64,000 nucleotides of DNA, taken from Roseobacter fucihabitans (GTDB lineage: Bacteria > Pseudomonadota > Alphaproteobacteria > Rhodobacterales > Rhodobacteraceae). Below the pieces are notes generated by a model. It had not been told where the DNA came from. It saw only the letters and a list, made by a program, of their open reading frames with translations, and did not search any database. The position numbers were made by a program, and so were the translations under genes. The stretch is from NCBI RefSeq assembly GCF_014337925.2, contig NZ_CP143423.1:3440501-3504500 (forward strand), read 5' to 3'. Shown one piece after another: positions 26,990-36,855 of the stretch (position 1 is the first letter of the stretch; each line of letters starts with the position of its first letter).

Positions 26990-27934
26990 ATGGAAATCCT
27001 CGACATCCTCCTTTCCGCCAGCTTCTGGGCCGCTGCGATCCGCATTGCCAGCCCGCTGATCTTCGCCACGCTGGGCGAATTGATCTGCGAACGCGCGGGC
27101 GTGCTTAACCTCGGCATCGAGGGCATCATGGTCGCGGGTGCCTTTGCCGGGTGGATGGCCGTCTATTCCGGCACCGGGCTGTGGATGGGCATCGGTGTGG
27201 CCATGGCGGTTGGGATGCTCTTTGGCCTGCTGCATTCCACGCTGACGGTCCCCTTTGGCCTCTCGCAACATGTGGTCGGCCTCGGCGTCACGCTGCTGGC
27301 GACCTCCGCGACCTATTACGCCTACCGCCTTGCCCTGCCCGAAGTCACAAGCCCGCCCAAGATCGAGGCCTTTCAGCCCTATGCGATCCCTGGCCTGTCC
27401 GACCTGCCCCTGATCGGCCCCGCGCTGTTCCATCAAACACCCCTGACCTATGCGGCTTTTCTGCTGGTCCTAATAGTCAGCTTCACGCTCTATCGTACGC
27501 CCCTTGGCCTCGCGGTACGCGCAGCGGGTGAAAACCCCTCTGCCGTCGCCGCTCAAGGCCTCTCCGTCACCGCGATCCGCATCGGCGCGGTCATTGTCGG
27601 CAGCGGTTTCATGGCCGTAGGCGGGGCGTTCCTGACCATGTCCGCCTTTGACAGCTTCTTCTTTGAAATGGTCAATGGGCGTGGCTGGATCTGCATCGCT
27701 CTGGTGGTTTTCGGGGCCTGGCGACCGGGCAAGGCGCTCCTCGGCGCGGTGCTCTTTGCGGCCTTTGACGCGTTGCAAATCCGCGTGCAACAGACCAGCC
27801 TCGGCACTGCTGTCCCCTATCAAATTTTCCTGATGGCCCCCTATGTCCTCTCCATTTTGGCCCTGGTTCTGGTGTCGCGCCGCGCCGAGGTTCCCGCCGC
27901 CCTGATGGTGCCGTTCAACAAAGGAGAACGCTGA
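26990..27934 (+). CDS. ABC transporter permease (BPD_transp_2, second subunit)
   Basis: A 314-residue membrane protein of the NupQ kind. It contains FATLGELICERAGVLNLGIE, the hallmark of this subfamily, and TPLGLAVRAAGENPSAVAAQ, the loop contacting the ATPase. Its stop overlaps the start of the deaminase gene (ATG at 27934), so the hydrolase belongs to the operon. Confidence 0.9.
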   Translation: MEILDILLSASFWAAAIRIASPLIFATLGELICERAGVLNLGIEGIMVAGAFAGWMAVYSGTGLWMGIGVAMAVGMLFGLLHSTLTVPFGLSQHVVGLGVTLLATSATYYAYRLALPEVTSPPKIEAFQPYAIPGLSDLPLIGPALFHQTPLTYAAFLLVLIVSFTLYRTPLGLAVRAAGENPSAVAAQGLSVTAIRIGAVIVGSGFMAVGGAFLTMSAFDSFFFEMVNGRGWICIALVVFGAWRPGKALLGAVLFAAFDALQIRVQQTSLGTAVPYQIFLMAPYVLSILALVLVSRRAEVPAALMVPFNKGER

Positions 27935-29208
27935 TGTTCGATCTGATCATCAAGGGGGGCACGCTGACCACCGGTGCACGTACCGATATCGGCATCAAGC
28001 GTGATAAGATCGCCGCCATCGACAACCTCTCCGAGGCCGAAGCCGGGCAGGTCATCGACGCCACCGACGATCTGGTCAGCCCCCCCTTTGTCGATCCGCA
28101 TTTCCACATGGATGCGACGCTCTCTTATGGCCTGCCGCGCATCAACGCGTCGGGCACCCTGCTCGAAGGGATCGGCCTTTGGGGCGAGTTGAAACAGGTC
28201 ATGACCCATGAAGACGTCGTCGCGCGCGCGCTCGAGTATTGCGATTGGGCGGCCAGCATGGGTCTGCTGGCGATCCGCAGCCATGTGGACACCTGCGATG
28301 ATCGTCTGCTGGGCGTCGAGGCGCTCTTGGAGGTGCGCGAAAAGGTCAAGGGTTACATTGACCTACAACTTGTTGCCTTCCCGCAGGACGGGTTTTACCG
28401 CGACCCGACCGCGCGCGACAATACCATCCGCGCGCTGGATAGGGGCGTCGATGTGGTTGGTGGCATCCCGCATTTCGAACGCACCATGGCGGATGGCGCG
28501 GCATCGGTGCGCGAGCTTTGCGAAATCGCCGCCACGCGCGGCCTTCAGGTCGATATGCATTGCGACGAAACCGATGATCCCATGTCGCGCCACATCGAAA
28601 CGCTGGCCTATGAGACGCAACGGCTTGGTTTGCAGGGCCGCGTGACTGGCTCGCACCTGACCTCCATGCATTCGATGGATAATTATTATGTCTCCAAACT
28701 GCTGCCGCTGATCGCGGAGGCCGGGATTAACGCCATCCCAAACCCGTTGATCAATATCATGCTTCAGGGGCGTCATGACACCTTTCCCAAGCGCCGCGGT
28801 CTGACGCGTGTAAAAGAAATGCAGGCCCTGGGCATCAACGTCGGCTGGGGGCAGGATTGCGTGCTCGATCCCTGGTATTCGCTTGGGACCGGCGACATGC
28901 TGGATGTGGCCTTCATGGGATTGCACGTGGCGCAGATGACCAGCCCCGAAGAGATGCGCCGTTGCTTTGACATGGTGACGATCAATAACGCCAAGACAAT
29001 GGGCTTGCAGGGTTATGGGCTGCATGTGGGCGCGCAGGCGTCACTGGTGGTTCTGGACGCACAGGACCCGATCCAAGCGCTGCGATTGCGGGCAAACCGC
29101 CTGTGCGTGATCGCCAAAGGCAAGGTGATCAGCCAGACGCCAAGAGGGGACGCCACCCTTTGTCTGCCCGGACGCCCGGCGCAGATGCGCAGGCGGCTTG
29201 CAAGATGA
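27934..29208 (+). CDS. Cytosine deaminase-like amidohydrolase
   Basis: The 424-residue metal-dependent hydrolase has motifs of the CodA group: PPFVDPHFHMDATLSYG, RSHVDTCDD, QVDMHCDETDDP, GSHLTSMHSMD and GWGQDCVLDPWYSLGTGDML. The Asp of the last motif is the catalytic base. CodA has HDD where this has QDC, so substrate may differ (cytosine, creatinine, isoguanine or another cyclic amide). Coupling to a nucleobase-like ABC importer makes cytosolic deamination of the imported compound the likely role. Confidence 0.87.
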   Translation: MFDLIIKGGTLTTGARTDIGIKRDKIAAIDNLSEAEAGQVIDATDDLVSPPFVDPHFHMDATLSYGLPRINASGTLLEGIGLWGELKQVMTHEDVVARALEYCDWAASMGLLAIRSHVDTCDDRLLGVEALLEVREKVKGYIDLQLVAFPQDGFYRDPTARDNTIRALDRGVDVVGGIPHFERTMADGAASVRELCEIAATRGLQVDMHCDETDDPMSRHIETLAYETQRLGLQGRVTGSHLTSMHSMDNYYVSKLLPLIAEAGINAIPNPLINIMLQGRHDTFPKRRGLTRVKEMQALGINVGWGQDCVLDPWYSLGTGDMLDVAFMGLHVAQMTSPEEMRRCFDMVTINNAKTMGLQGYGLHVGAQASLVVLDAQDPIQALRLRANRLCVIAKGKVISQTPRGDATLCLPGRPAQMRRRLAR

Positions 29209-29393
29209 TCCCGACCCGGCACGTGTTTGCGCATGACCCAAATGCTCCCTCCCAAACCTGCCCATCTTTGATCTAAGACAAGGCGCGCGCGCTGCCATAC
29301 CGCTAGTTTTGTGCCCATCAGAGCGACCGGTTGGGCGCGGCATTCGACAGGGTTTTCCCGCCTAAACACGCTCCCGACAAACAGGAGACAGCC

Positions 29394-29933
29394 ATGTCCG
29401 TTCTACTAGTCTATGCCACCGTCGAAGGCCAAACCGGGAAAATCGCGCAGGTCATCGAAACGCAACTCCGCGACGCTTCCTGTGATGTCACACTTGCCGA
29501 CACGGAACAAAGAACCGCGCAGGTCTCTTTTGACGGTATCAAAAAGGTGATCCTGGCGGCCCCCGTGCATGAGCGCAGACACCCGGAGACGTTTGAGGTT
29601 TTTCTTGCGGCCCACCGCGCGGAATTGAATGACTGCGATACCTTGCTGCTTTCGGTCAGCTTGAGCGCAGCGTTCAAGGAGTGTCTGGCTGAGGCTGGTG
29701 AATACGTCACTGAATTGAAAATGCGCACGAAATTCACGCCAAACGCAGAAATGCTGGTGGCCGGGGCTGTGAGATCGCACCACTATGATTACTATGCGAT
29801 GCAGGTGCTCAGACATGTCGTGCTGCGCGGCAAGGATTATGACCCATCCGTGGACGAACAGGAGTTTACCGACTGGGCGGCCTTGACGAAAGAGGTGGCG
29901 CGTTTTGTCCAGATTGATGTGCCTGTGCAATAA
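29394..29933 (+). CDS. Flavodoxin-domain protein (HemG-like)
   Basis: The 179-residue protein starts MSVLLVYATVEGQTGKIAQV, a flavodoxin FMN-phosphate loop of the HemG (protoporphyrinogen oxidase) type, and has VILAAPVHERRHPETFEVFL and LLLSVSLSAAF later. HemG-like flavodoxins take electrons to quinone, but an alternate redox role is possible. CAGGAGACAGCC gives a good ribosome site. Single gene by spacing. Confidence 0.78.
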   Translation: MSVLLVYATVEGQTGKIAQVIETQLRDASCDVTLADTEQRTAQVSFDGIKKVILAAPVHERRHPETFEVFLAAHRAELNDCDTLLLSVSLSAAFKECLAEAGEYVTELKMRTKFTPNAEMLVAGAVRSHHYDYYAMQVLRHVVLRGKDYDPSVDEQEFTDWAALTKEVARFVQIDVPVQ

Positions 29934-30287
29934 GCCCTGCGCCATCTGCAACCCCACGTGCCAACCGACGGCAGTGCCTCAGGATCACTTGCGCCAAAAT
30001 CGGTTTATCGGGCCGACAGAATGGCGGAAAATGTGATCCGGGCCTTGATGCATCTGCCATTGTAATGACGCCGGACGATCCCAGAACCCTGATTGGCGAT
30101 GACAGGTGCCTCTGCGCGTTCGTGCTGCCCCCAGGCAAGCTGCTCCCGACAGATCCCGAACACGGTGTGCCAGGTGTGAGAAAATCGCGGCATTACGACC
30201 ACCGGTTCACTCTTTGTTCAATCCCAAGCTGTAACTACGACGCACCAATCACACTTAGACTGGGGTGACCAAACCGAAGGCGGACGG
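29934..30287. other. Intergenic stretch without recognised gene
   Basis: 354 bp. No open frame with a family pattern on either strand. It should hold the promoter of the PAS-GGDEF-EAL gene, with AAGGCGG just before its ATG. Confidence 0.4.
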
Positions 30288-33242
30288 ATGCAACTCTCTG
30301 AAATCTTACAAGATTTCTTAGCGCTAACGCAGGATGCGGTGTGTATCGGCTTTCGGAGACCCGACGAGCCGACAGCTGAGTTGGTGTATGTAAACGACGG
30401 ATTTTGCGAGCTTTTCGGCTACAGCCGGGAAGACCTGATCGGGAAACCCGTTAATATCATACATGATCCGGATCAATGGGATGAATACGTCGCAAGCATT
30501 GCGCCGAAATTCGCATCCGGTGCGAAGCATTTTCGTCAAAATGCACGCTGCCTACACAGCGAAGGACACACATTCTGGACCACCATGTCGTTTTTCGTCG
30601 TCGAGGATGAGGACAAGGGAGGGCGGTACAGCTGCGCGGTCTTCCACAACATCAGCGACCTTGTGGACCGCGAACGGGAAGCCGAACGCGCCCTGGCCGA
30701 ACGCAGCCAATTGCTTGTAGAAAAAGACCGCACTTACAGTGAGTTGCTGGACACACAGACCCGGCTGCTATCAGCGATGAATGCCTATCCGTCACCCTTC
30801 GTCATCTACGACAAGGATATGAGACTGGTGGTTTGCAACACCGCCTACCAGCAATCAATGTCAACGCGACCTGATGCCATCAAGCCCGGTATGCATGTGC
30901 GCGACGCTATGAATGAGGCTTTCGACAGTGGCCGCATGATTATTCCACCTGAGGGACGCGAAAAATTTCTGGACAAATTGCTAAGCTCTAACCGCGTTGT
31001 ACTTTTGAACGAACAGCTCGAACTTGCCGGTGACATCCATCACAAAGTGTTGCGCAGCAAGGCAAAAAACGGCGACTGGGTCATCATTCGCCTCGATATC
31101 ACCGAACTTGTGCGCCAAAAGCGCCACGCCGAGGAGACCCAGGCGCGCCTCTTGTCAGCGATCGGTGCCTACCCCGCACCCTTCTGCATTTATGACGATA
31201 AACTGAACCTTGTCGTTTGGAACGCGGAATACGCCGCCGCGCTGACGGAGGATCCCCACGACTTACAGGCCGGGATGTCCCTGACAGATACGATGCGGGT
31301 CGGGCTTTCCAACGACCGCTTCCCGGAAGCCCGGGGCCGAGAGGAGGCGTGGCTGGCGCAATTCGTGAAATCGCGCGAGGACACCCTGCTTGTTGAGGAT
31401 ATGGAACTTGACGGCGATCGCCATCATAGGGTCTTGCGTTCCTATTCCTCCAATGGTGACCTCGTTGTGGTGCGTCTTGATACAACCGAATTGGTGCGTC
31501 AGCGCCGTGATCTGGAAATGACACAAAGCCGTCTGGTATCGGCGATCAACGCCTTCCCGGACCCCTTTGCCATTTACGACCGCGATTTGAACCTGCTGAC
31601 CTGGAACCCTGCTTTCGTGTCGACATTGACCGATAATCCAGCCGACGTTTGGGTCGGAATGAACGTTGATGATGTCCTGCGCCTGGCGGTGAACAACGGA
31701 CATATTCCTGCGGCAAAGGGTCGGGAAAATGACTGGATAAGTGAATATAACACCCCTGAAATGCCATCTAAAAAGATGGAAGAACTCGAATTTGACAACG
31801 ACATGCATTATCGCATCATCCGATCTCGCTCCGAAAATGGCGAAGTCGTCGTGCTGCGGCTGAACATTACCGAATCCGTGCGCCAGCGACGCGCTCTTGA
31901 AAAATATGCAAAGCGTCTCGAAGAGGCAAACCAGCAGATCACACATAAGGCCTTGCATGATCAATTGACCGGACTGGGCAACCGGCGTTTCTTGTCGGAA
32001 AAATTCGAGGAGCTCTCGCGCAGGCGTAAAATCGAAGGCGGCGAACTTGCCGCGTTACATATCGATCTGGATCGTTTCAAACAAATCAATGATACCATCG
32101 GTCATGCGGCTGGCGACCACGTCTTGATTGATGTGGCGGACCGCATTCGTGCCAATGTCGGGCCACAGGACGTCGTGGCGCGGATCGGTGGCGATGAATT
32201 CGTAATCCTGCTATGGTTGCCGGGTGAAAGCGACCGGCCGCAAAAAATGGCGGACGCGCTGCTGGAGGATCTGTTCCAACCCTCCTTTTTTCGCGACCGC
32301 AAATGCCGCTTTGGCGCGTCCATCGGGATATCGCAAACCCCCCTTGCCGAGGAATCCGATCTGCTGACGAATTCCGATGTGGCGCTCTATAAGGCAAAGC
32401 GCGCCGGACGCGGTCAGGTCGCGGTTTTCAGCCAATCCGATATCGAAGAAATGCGACGCACGAAGGCTTTGGCGGATGATATCATGCGCGCGCTCGAAGA
32501 TTCTGAATTCCTGCCTTATTACCAACCACAGATCGCGGCGAATACGGGCGAGGTTGTTGGCATCGAAGCCCTGGCCCGTTGGAAACACCCCACGAAGGGC
32601 ATATTGGCACCGGATCATTTCCTTCCGGTTGCCTCAGATTTGAACGTGGTGGCAGACATTGACCAGGTGATATTTGAAAAGGCCATTGCGGAATGTGAGG
32701 GGGCCTTCTCAGATCTAAAACACCTGCCAAGCCTTTCTTTCAACGTCAGCGCAAAGCGCATTCAATTCGAAGAAATTACCAAAATCGGACGTATTGCGGC
32801 CTCTTATTCCGGTGAAGTTGCCTTTGAATTGCTGGAAACGATCTTTCTTGAAGAGGAAAGCGATGCCTTCATGATGCAGTTGGATTTGCTGCGCGATATG
32901 GGCATTACACTTGAAGTCGATGACTTCGGCAGCGGGCGCGCCTCCATTGTCGCGCTTCAGAAAATCGCACCGGACCGGCTCAAGATCGACCGCCGTCTGA
33001 TCGTCCCGATCGAGGAGGGCAACAGTGCCGCGCGTCTTGTCAAATCTATCATCGAAATTGGCGTTGCCCTGGGCATCGATATTACGGCCGAAGGTGTGGA
33101 AACCAAAGAGCAGGCGCGTATTCTGACTGAACTGGGGGCGGAAAGACTACAGGGGTATTATTTTTCACGCCCCCTCAATTTGCCGGACCTATGTACCTAT
33201 CTGCAAGAGGGGCTCGATTTGCGTGTGATCGGATGGAAATAG
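30288..33242 (+). CDS. PAS (multiple)-GGDEF-EAL signalling protein
   Basis: A 984-residue cyclic-di-GMP protein. Residues 1-125 are a first PAS domain (YVNDGFCELFGYSREDLIGK). Then come three near-identical PAS-like units of about 127 residues starting near 160, 287 and 413, with cores AYPSPFVIYDKDMRLV, AYPAPFCIYDDKLNLV and AFPDPFAIYDRDLNLL. The GGDEF motif is intact at 634-638 (ARIGGDEFVILL) and the EAL motif at 760-762 (GIEALARW), with later DDFGSGRASIVAL and TAEGVET, so both synthesis and breakdown are possible. No clear membrane helix, so probably cytosolic. Signal unknown. Confidence 0.93.
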   Translation: MQLSEILQDFLALTQDAVCIGFRRPDEPTAELVYVNDGFCELFGYSREDLIGKPVNIIHDPDQWDEYVASIAPKFASGAKHFRQNARCLHSEGHTFWTTMSFFVVEDEDKGGRYSCAVFHNISDLVDREREAERALAERSQLLVEKDRTYSELLDTQTRLLSAMNAYPSPFVIYDKDMRLVVCNTAYQQSMSTRPDAIKPGMHVRDAMNEAFDSGRMIIPPEGREKFLDKLLSSNRVVLLNEQLELAGDIHHKVLRSKAKNGDWVIIRLDITELVRQKRHAEETQARLLSAIGAYPAPFCIYDDKLNLVVWNAEYAAALTEDPHDLQAGMSLTDTMRVGLSNDRFPEARGREEAWLAQFVKSREDTLLVEDMELDGDRHHRVLRSYSSNGDLVVVRLDTTELVRQRRDLEMTQSRLVSAINAFPDPFAIYDRDLNLLTWNPAFVSTLTDNPADVWVGMNVDDVLRLAVNNGHIPAAKGRENDWISEYNTPEMPSKKMEELEFDNDMHYRIIRSRSENGEVVVLRLNITESVRQRRALEKYAKRLEEANQQITHKALHDQLTGLGNRRFLSEKFEELSRRRKIEGGELAALHIDLDRFKQINDTIGHAAGDHVLIDVADRIRANVGPQDVVARIGGDEFVILLWLPGESDRPQKMADALLEDLFQPSFFRDRKCRFGASIGISQTPLAEESDLLTNSDVALYKAKRAGRGQVAVFSQSDIEEMRRTKALADDIMRALEDSEFLPYYQPQIAANTGEVVGIEALARWKHPTKGILAPDHFLPVASDLNVVADIDQVIFEKAIAECEGAFSDLKHLPSLSFNVSAKRIQFEEITKIGRIAASYSGEVAFELLETIFLEEESDAFMMQLDLLRDMGITLEVDDFGSGRASIVALQKIAPDRLKIDRRLIVPIEEGNSAARLVKSIIEIGVALGIDITAEGVETKEQARILTELGAERLQGYYFSRPLNLPDLCTYLQEGLDLRVIGWK

Positions 33243-33294
33243 GCAGGCACATATCGGCCGACCCCTCAGCACGATCCGGGCGCATGCCCAAAGG

Positions 33295-34035
33295 TCAGAG
33301 CGATGCCTTCAGGAGCTGCTGGGAATAGGCATGTTTGGCCTCCATTTGCCGCAGTGCTTCCACGTCCATGATCTCGACAATCCTGCCGTCTTTCATGACG
33401 GCCAGCCGGTCACACATATGCCCGATCACAGACAGATCATGGGACACCATCAGATACGTCAGCCCCCGATCCGCGCGCAAATCCGCCAGCAGGTTGAGGA
33501 TCTCGGCCTGCACCGACACATCCAGCGCCGAGGTGGGTTCATCCAGCAAGAGCAGTTCAGGTTCAGGTGCCAGAGCGCGCGCAATCGCGACACGTTGGCG
33601 TTGGCCACCGGAGAGCTGATGCGGGTATCGAAAGCGGAACTTCTGCCCCAGACCCACATCCTCCAGGAGTTTCACGACGCGCGCGTCGATGTCGCGAAAC
33701 CCGTGCAGATAAAGCGTTTCACCCAGAACCTGGTCGACCGAGTGGCGCGGGTGCAGCGAGGCGTAGGGGTCCTGAAACACCATCTGTACGGTTTTGAAAA
33801 ACGACTTTGGGCGTTTTTTGCCGATGGCCGCCGCCTCAACCACGATGTCGCCCGACCAATCCGGCGCAAGGCCGGTAATGGCGCGCAGGATTGTCGATTT
33901 GCCCGACCCACTTTCGCCGACCAACCCAAAACTCTCACCCTGCCCTACCTCAAAGCTGGCGTCTTTTACGGCGTCCACACGATCCCGCTGGGTTCCGAAC
34001 CAGACGTTCAACCCCTTCACTTCGAGCATCTTCAT
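33295..34035 (-). CDS. Dipeptide/oligopeptide ABC transporter ATPase (DppF/OppF type)
   Basis: A 246-residue ATPase from MKMLEVKGLNVWFGTQ. Walker A is LVGESGSGKSTILRAITGL, the signature is LSGGQRQRVAIARAL and Walker B is LLLLDEPTSALD. It is the last gene of the five-gene peptide importer. The ATG overlaps the stop of the other ATPase (ATGA at 34032-34035), which fixes the start over the longer frame. Confidence 0.9.
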   Translation of the reverse strand: MKMLEVKGLNVWFGTQRDRVDAVKDASFEVGQGESFGLVGESGSGKSTILRAITGLAPDWSGDIVVEAAAIGKKRPKSFFKTVQMVFQDPYASLHPRHSVDQVLGETLYLHGFRDIDARVVKLLEDVGLGQKFRFRYPHQLSGGQRQRVAIARALAPEPELLLLDEPTSALDVSVQAEILNLLADLRADRGLTYLMVSHDLSVIGHMCDRLAVMKDGRIVEIMDVEALRQMEAKHAYSQQLLKASL

Positions 34036-34892
34036 ATACGCCCACTCACGCTTGGGGCCACCGACCATTCGGGATCGCGCTCCAAAACCTCAAGGCGCGC
34101 GCGCGGCGCATCAAGGCGGGGCAAGGAATTCAGCAACCCACGGGTATAGGGGTGTTTTGCGTCATGCAGCTTATCCGCATCGCAAACCTCGACGACGCGC
34201 CCTGCATACATGATCAGCACCCTATCACAGAAATCAGCCACCAGATTCAAATCATGGCTGATGAAAATCAGACCCATCCCGCGGTCTTTGACCAGCTTGT
34301 CCATAATATCCAGAACCTGCCGTTGCACAGACACATCCAGCGCCGATGTGGGTTCATCCGCAATCAGGATTTCGGGGTTCGGGATCAACATCATCGCGAT
34401 CATGATCCGCTGCCCCATTCCGCCTGACATTTCATGCGGATAGGCGCGCATCACCCGTTCCGGGTCACGGATGGAGACCGCTTCCAGCATGTCCAGCGAC
34501 TTTTGGTAGGCGTCGGATTTGGACGCAGCATTATGCAAACGGTAAGCCTCAATGATCTGATCCCCGATGGTCATCACCGGGTTCAGCGAGAATTTCGGGT
34601 CCTGCATGACCATGCTGATCCGCTGGCCACGCACGGCGCGCATGTCCCTTTCCGATTTTTTCAACAAATTGACACCCTCGAGATTGATGTGATCCGCCTG
34701 CACAATTCCCGGTGGACGGATCAGGCGCAGGATCGCGCGCCCGGTCATGGATTTTCCGGAACCGCTTTCGCCGACAATGCCCAAGCGTTCGCGGCCCAGC
34801 GTGAATGACACACCGCGCACCGCATCAAAAACGCCCTGACGGGAGGGAAATTTCACCCAGAGGTTTTCAACGTCCAACAAGGGGCTCATCAT
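34032..34892 (-). CDS. Dipeptide/oligopeptide ABC transporter ATPase (DppD/OppD type)
   Basis: A 286-residue ATPase with Walker A VGESGSGKSMTGRAIL, HEMSGGMGQRIMIAMML as signature and ILIADEPTSALDVSVQ as Walker B. The C-terminal tail with CDADKLHDAKHPYTRGLLNS is the OppD/DppD oligopeptide motif (HPYT). Overlaps the permease gene upstream (start 34892, stop of permease 34889). Confidence 0.92.
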   Translation of the reverse strand: MMSPLLDVENLWVKFPSRQGVFDAVRGVSFTLGRERLGIVGESGSGKSMTGRAILRLIRPPGIVQADHINLEGVNLLKKSERDMRAVRGQRISMVMQDPKFSLNPVMTIGDQIIEAYRLHNAASKSDAYQKSLDMLEAVSIRDPERVMRAYPHEMSGGMGQRIMIAMMLIPNPEILIADEPTSALDVSVQRQVLDIMDKLVKDRGMGLIFISHDLNLVADFCDRVLIMYAGRVVEVCDADKLHDAKHPYTRGLLNSLPRLDAPRARLEVLERDPEWSVAPSVSGRI

Positions 34893-35797
34893 TCACCTGC
34901 CTTTGGATCAAGCACGTCGCGCAGCCCGTCGCCGAGCAGGTTGAACGCCAGAGAAACGGTGAAAATCGCAAGACCCGGCACGGTGGCCACCCACCAGTAG
35001 TCGAGGATAAAGCGTCGCCCCTCAGAGATCATCGCGCCCCATTCCGGGCTCGGGGGTTGCGCGCCCAGGCCGAGGAACCCAAGGCCGGCCGCCGCCAGAA
35101 TGATGCCCGCCATGTCCAGCGTCACACGCACAATCAGCGACGAAATACACAGCGGCCAGATATGTTTGGTGATGATGCGCAGGGCACCCGCGCCCTGTAA
35201 CTGAATTGCGCTGATGTAATCGGACGAACGAATGGTCAGAGTTTCCGCCCGCGAAATCCGCGCATAAGGCGGCCAGGCGGTCAGGGAGATCGCCAGCACC
35301 GCATTTTCGATCCCCGCCCCCAGCGCCGCCACGAAAGCCAGCGCCAGAACCAGACGCGGGAAGGCCAGAAAAATATCGGTGATCCGCATCAATATGGTGT
35401 CGGTCCAACCGCCCACATAACCCGACACCGTCCCCACCAACAGCCCCGCGACAGGCGCGATCAAGGCCACCAAAGCGACGATATAGAGCGTGATACGCGC
35501 GCCATAGATCAGACGCGACAGGATATCGCGCCCCAGGCTGTCTGTGCCGAAAACATGCCCCTCGCTCCAGAGCGGTGCCAAGCGGTTGCCCAGATCCTGC
35601 GCGTAAGGATCATGGGGGGCCAGCACGGGTGCTGCGGCAGCAATCAGCACCAAAGCCAACAGAATACCAAGGCCGATCATCGCCATGGTATTGCCGCGAA
35701 AGGACAGCCAGCCTTGATAGAGGGCGGAGAGTTTGGCGTGACGGCGCGAGGTCGGGGTATCGGTCAGAAGCCAGGCGCGTAAGCTTTGGTCGGCCAT
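34889..35797 (-). CDS. Peptide ABC transporter permease (DppC type)
   Basis: A 302-residue membrane protein with the DppC layout: an N-terminal helix (TMAMIGLGILLALVLIAAAA), then LAPHDPYAQDLGNRLAP and VFGTDSLGRDILSRLIYGAR, both diagnostic of this permease, and the ATPase-contact loop with RISRAETLTIRSSDYISAIQ. It pairs with the permease upstream, sharing one base. Confidence 0.93.
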   Translation of the reverse strand: MADQSLRAWLLTDTPTSRRHAKLSALYQGWLSFRGNTMAMIGLGILLALVLIAAAAPVLAPHDPYAQDLGNRLAPLWSEGHVFGTDSLGRDILSRLIYGARITLYIVALVALIAPVAGLLVGTVSGYVGGWTDTILMRITDIFLAFPRLVLALAFVAALGAGIENAVLAISLTAWPPYARISRAETLTIRSSDYISAIQLQGAGALRIITKHIWPLCISSLIVRVTLDMAGIILAAAGLGFLGLGAQPPSPEWGAMISEGRRFILDYWWVATVPGLAIFTVSLAFNLLGDGLRDVLDPKAGE

Positions 35798-36855
35798 TAT
35801 TTCGCCCTCGGATCAAAGACCTTGTAGAGCAGGTCAGAGAAAATATTGAGCAGGATGAAGATCAGCCCCACAACGACGGTGCCCCCAAGCACGGCGTTCA
35901 TATCGGCGCTCAGCAGGGCGGTGGTGATATAGCTGCCGATACCCGGCCAGGAGAAGATGATCTCGGTCAGCACGGAGCCTTCGAGCAGATTTGCATAGCT
36001 CAGCGCGATCACGGTAATCAATTGCACGCGGATGTTTCTAAATGCGTGTTTCCAAACGACATCCCACTCCGACATACCCTTTACGCGGGCCGTGGTGATG
36101 TATTCCGCGCTCAACTGTTCAAGCATGAAGGAGCGCGTCATCCGGCTGATGTAGGCCAGCGAATAATATCCCAGCAGGGAGGCGGGCAGGATGATATGGC
36201 TGAAAGCGTTCTTGAACACCTCCCAATTTGCATCCAGCAGGCTGTCAATCAGGATCATGCCAGTGACGCTTGGCACGACATCGACATAGAAAATACCGAC
36301 ACGGCCCGGACCACCGACCCAGCCGAGAATACCGTAAAACACCAAAAGACCCATGAGGCCGAGCCAGAAGATCGGCATGGAATATCCGACAAGGGCAATG
36401 ACGCGGGCGATCTGGTCGATCCAGGATCCCTGTCGCACAGCCGCAACAACACCCAGAGGCACGCCCAAAACAATGCCCATGGTCACGCCCAGCGTCGCCA
36501 GTTCCAGCGTGGCGGGAAAGACGCGGGCGATATCATCGGCCACCGGGCGCGCGGTCAGGAGGGAGTTGCCAAAATCACCATGCAGCACATCCCAGACATA
36601 GATGGCGAATTGCACGATGATGGGACGATCCAGCCCCAGAGCTTCATAAGCTGCGTCATAGGTCGTTTTGCTGGCCTGTTCGCCGACGATGGCGAGCACA
36701 GGATCAATCGGCATGACCCGACCGATGACGAAGGTAATGAACATCAGGCCCAACATCGTTACGGCGATGGAGCCCAGCGTAAGAAGGGTGGTTTTCAGCC
36801 ACCCGGGGAGGGACGCCGCAAGACGCCCCTCCGAAGTGTTATCGCTCAGCGCCAT
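35797..36855 (-). CDS. Peptide ABC transporter permease (DppB type)
   Basis: A 352-residue membrane protein. YEALGLDRPIIVQFAIYVWD and HGDFGNSLLTARPVADDIAR are DppB/OppB signatures, and YITTARVKGMSEWDVVWKHA is the loop that docks on the ATPase. Directly after the binding-protein stop with no gap. An N-terminal extra of about 20 residues precedes the first helix. Confidence 0.92.
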   Translation of the reverse strand: MALSDNTSEGRLAASLPGWLKTTLLTLGSIAVTMLGLMFITFVIGRVMPIDPVLAIVGEQASKTTYDAAYEALGLDRPIIVQFAIYVWDVLHGDFGNSLLTARPVADDIARVFPATLELATLGVTMGIVLGVPLGVVAAVRQGSWIDQIARVIALVGYSMPIFWLGLMGLLVFYGILGWVGGPGRVGIFYVDVVPSVTGMILIDSLLDANWEVFKNAFSHIILPASLLGYYSLAYISRMTRSFMLEQLSAEYITTARVKGMSEWDVVWKHAFRNIRVQLITVIALSYANLLEGSVLTEIIFSWPGIGSYITTALLSADMNAVLGGTVVVGLIFILLNIFSDLLYKVFDPRAK

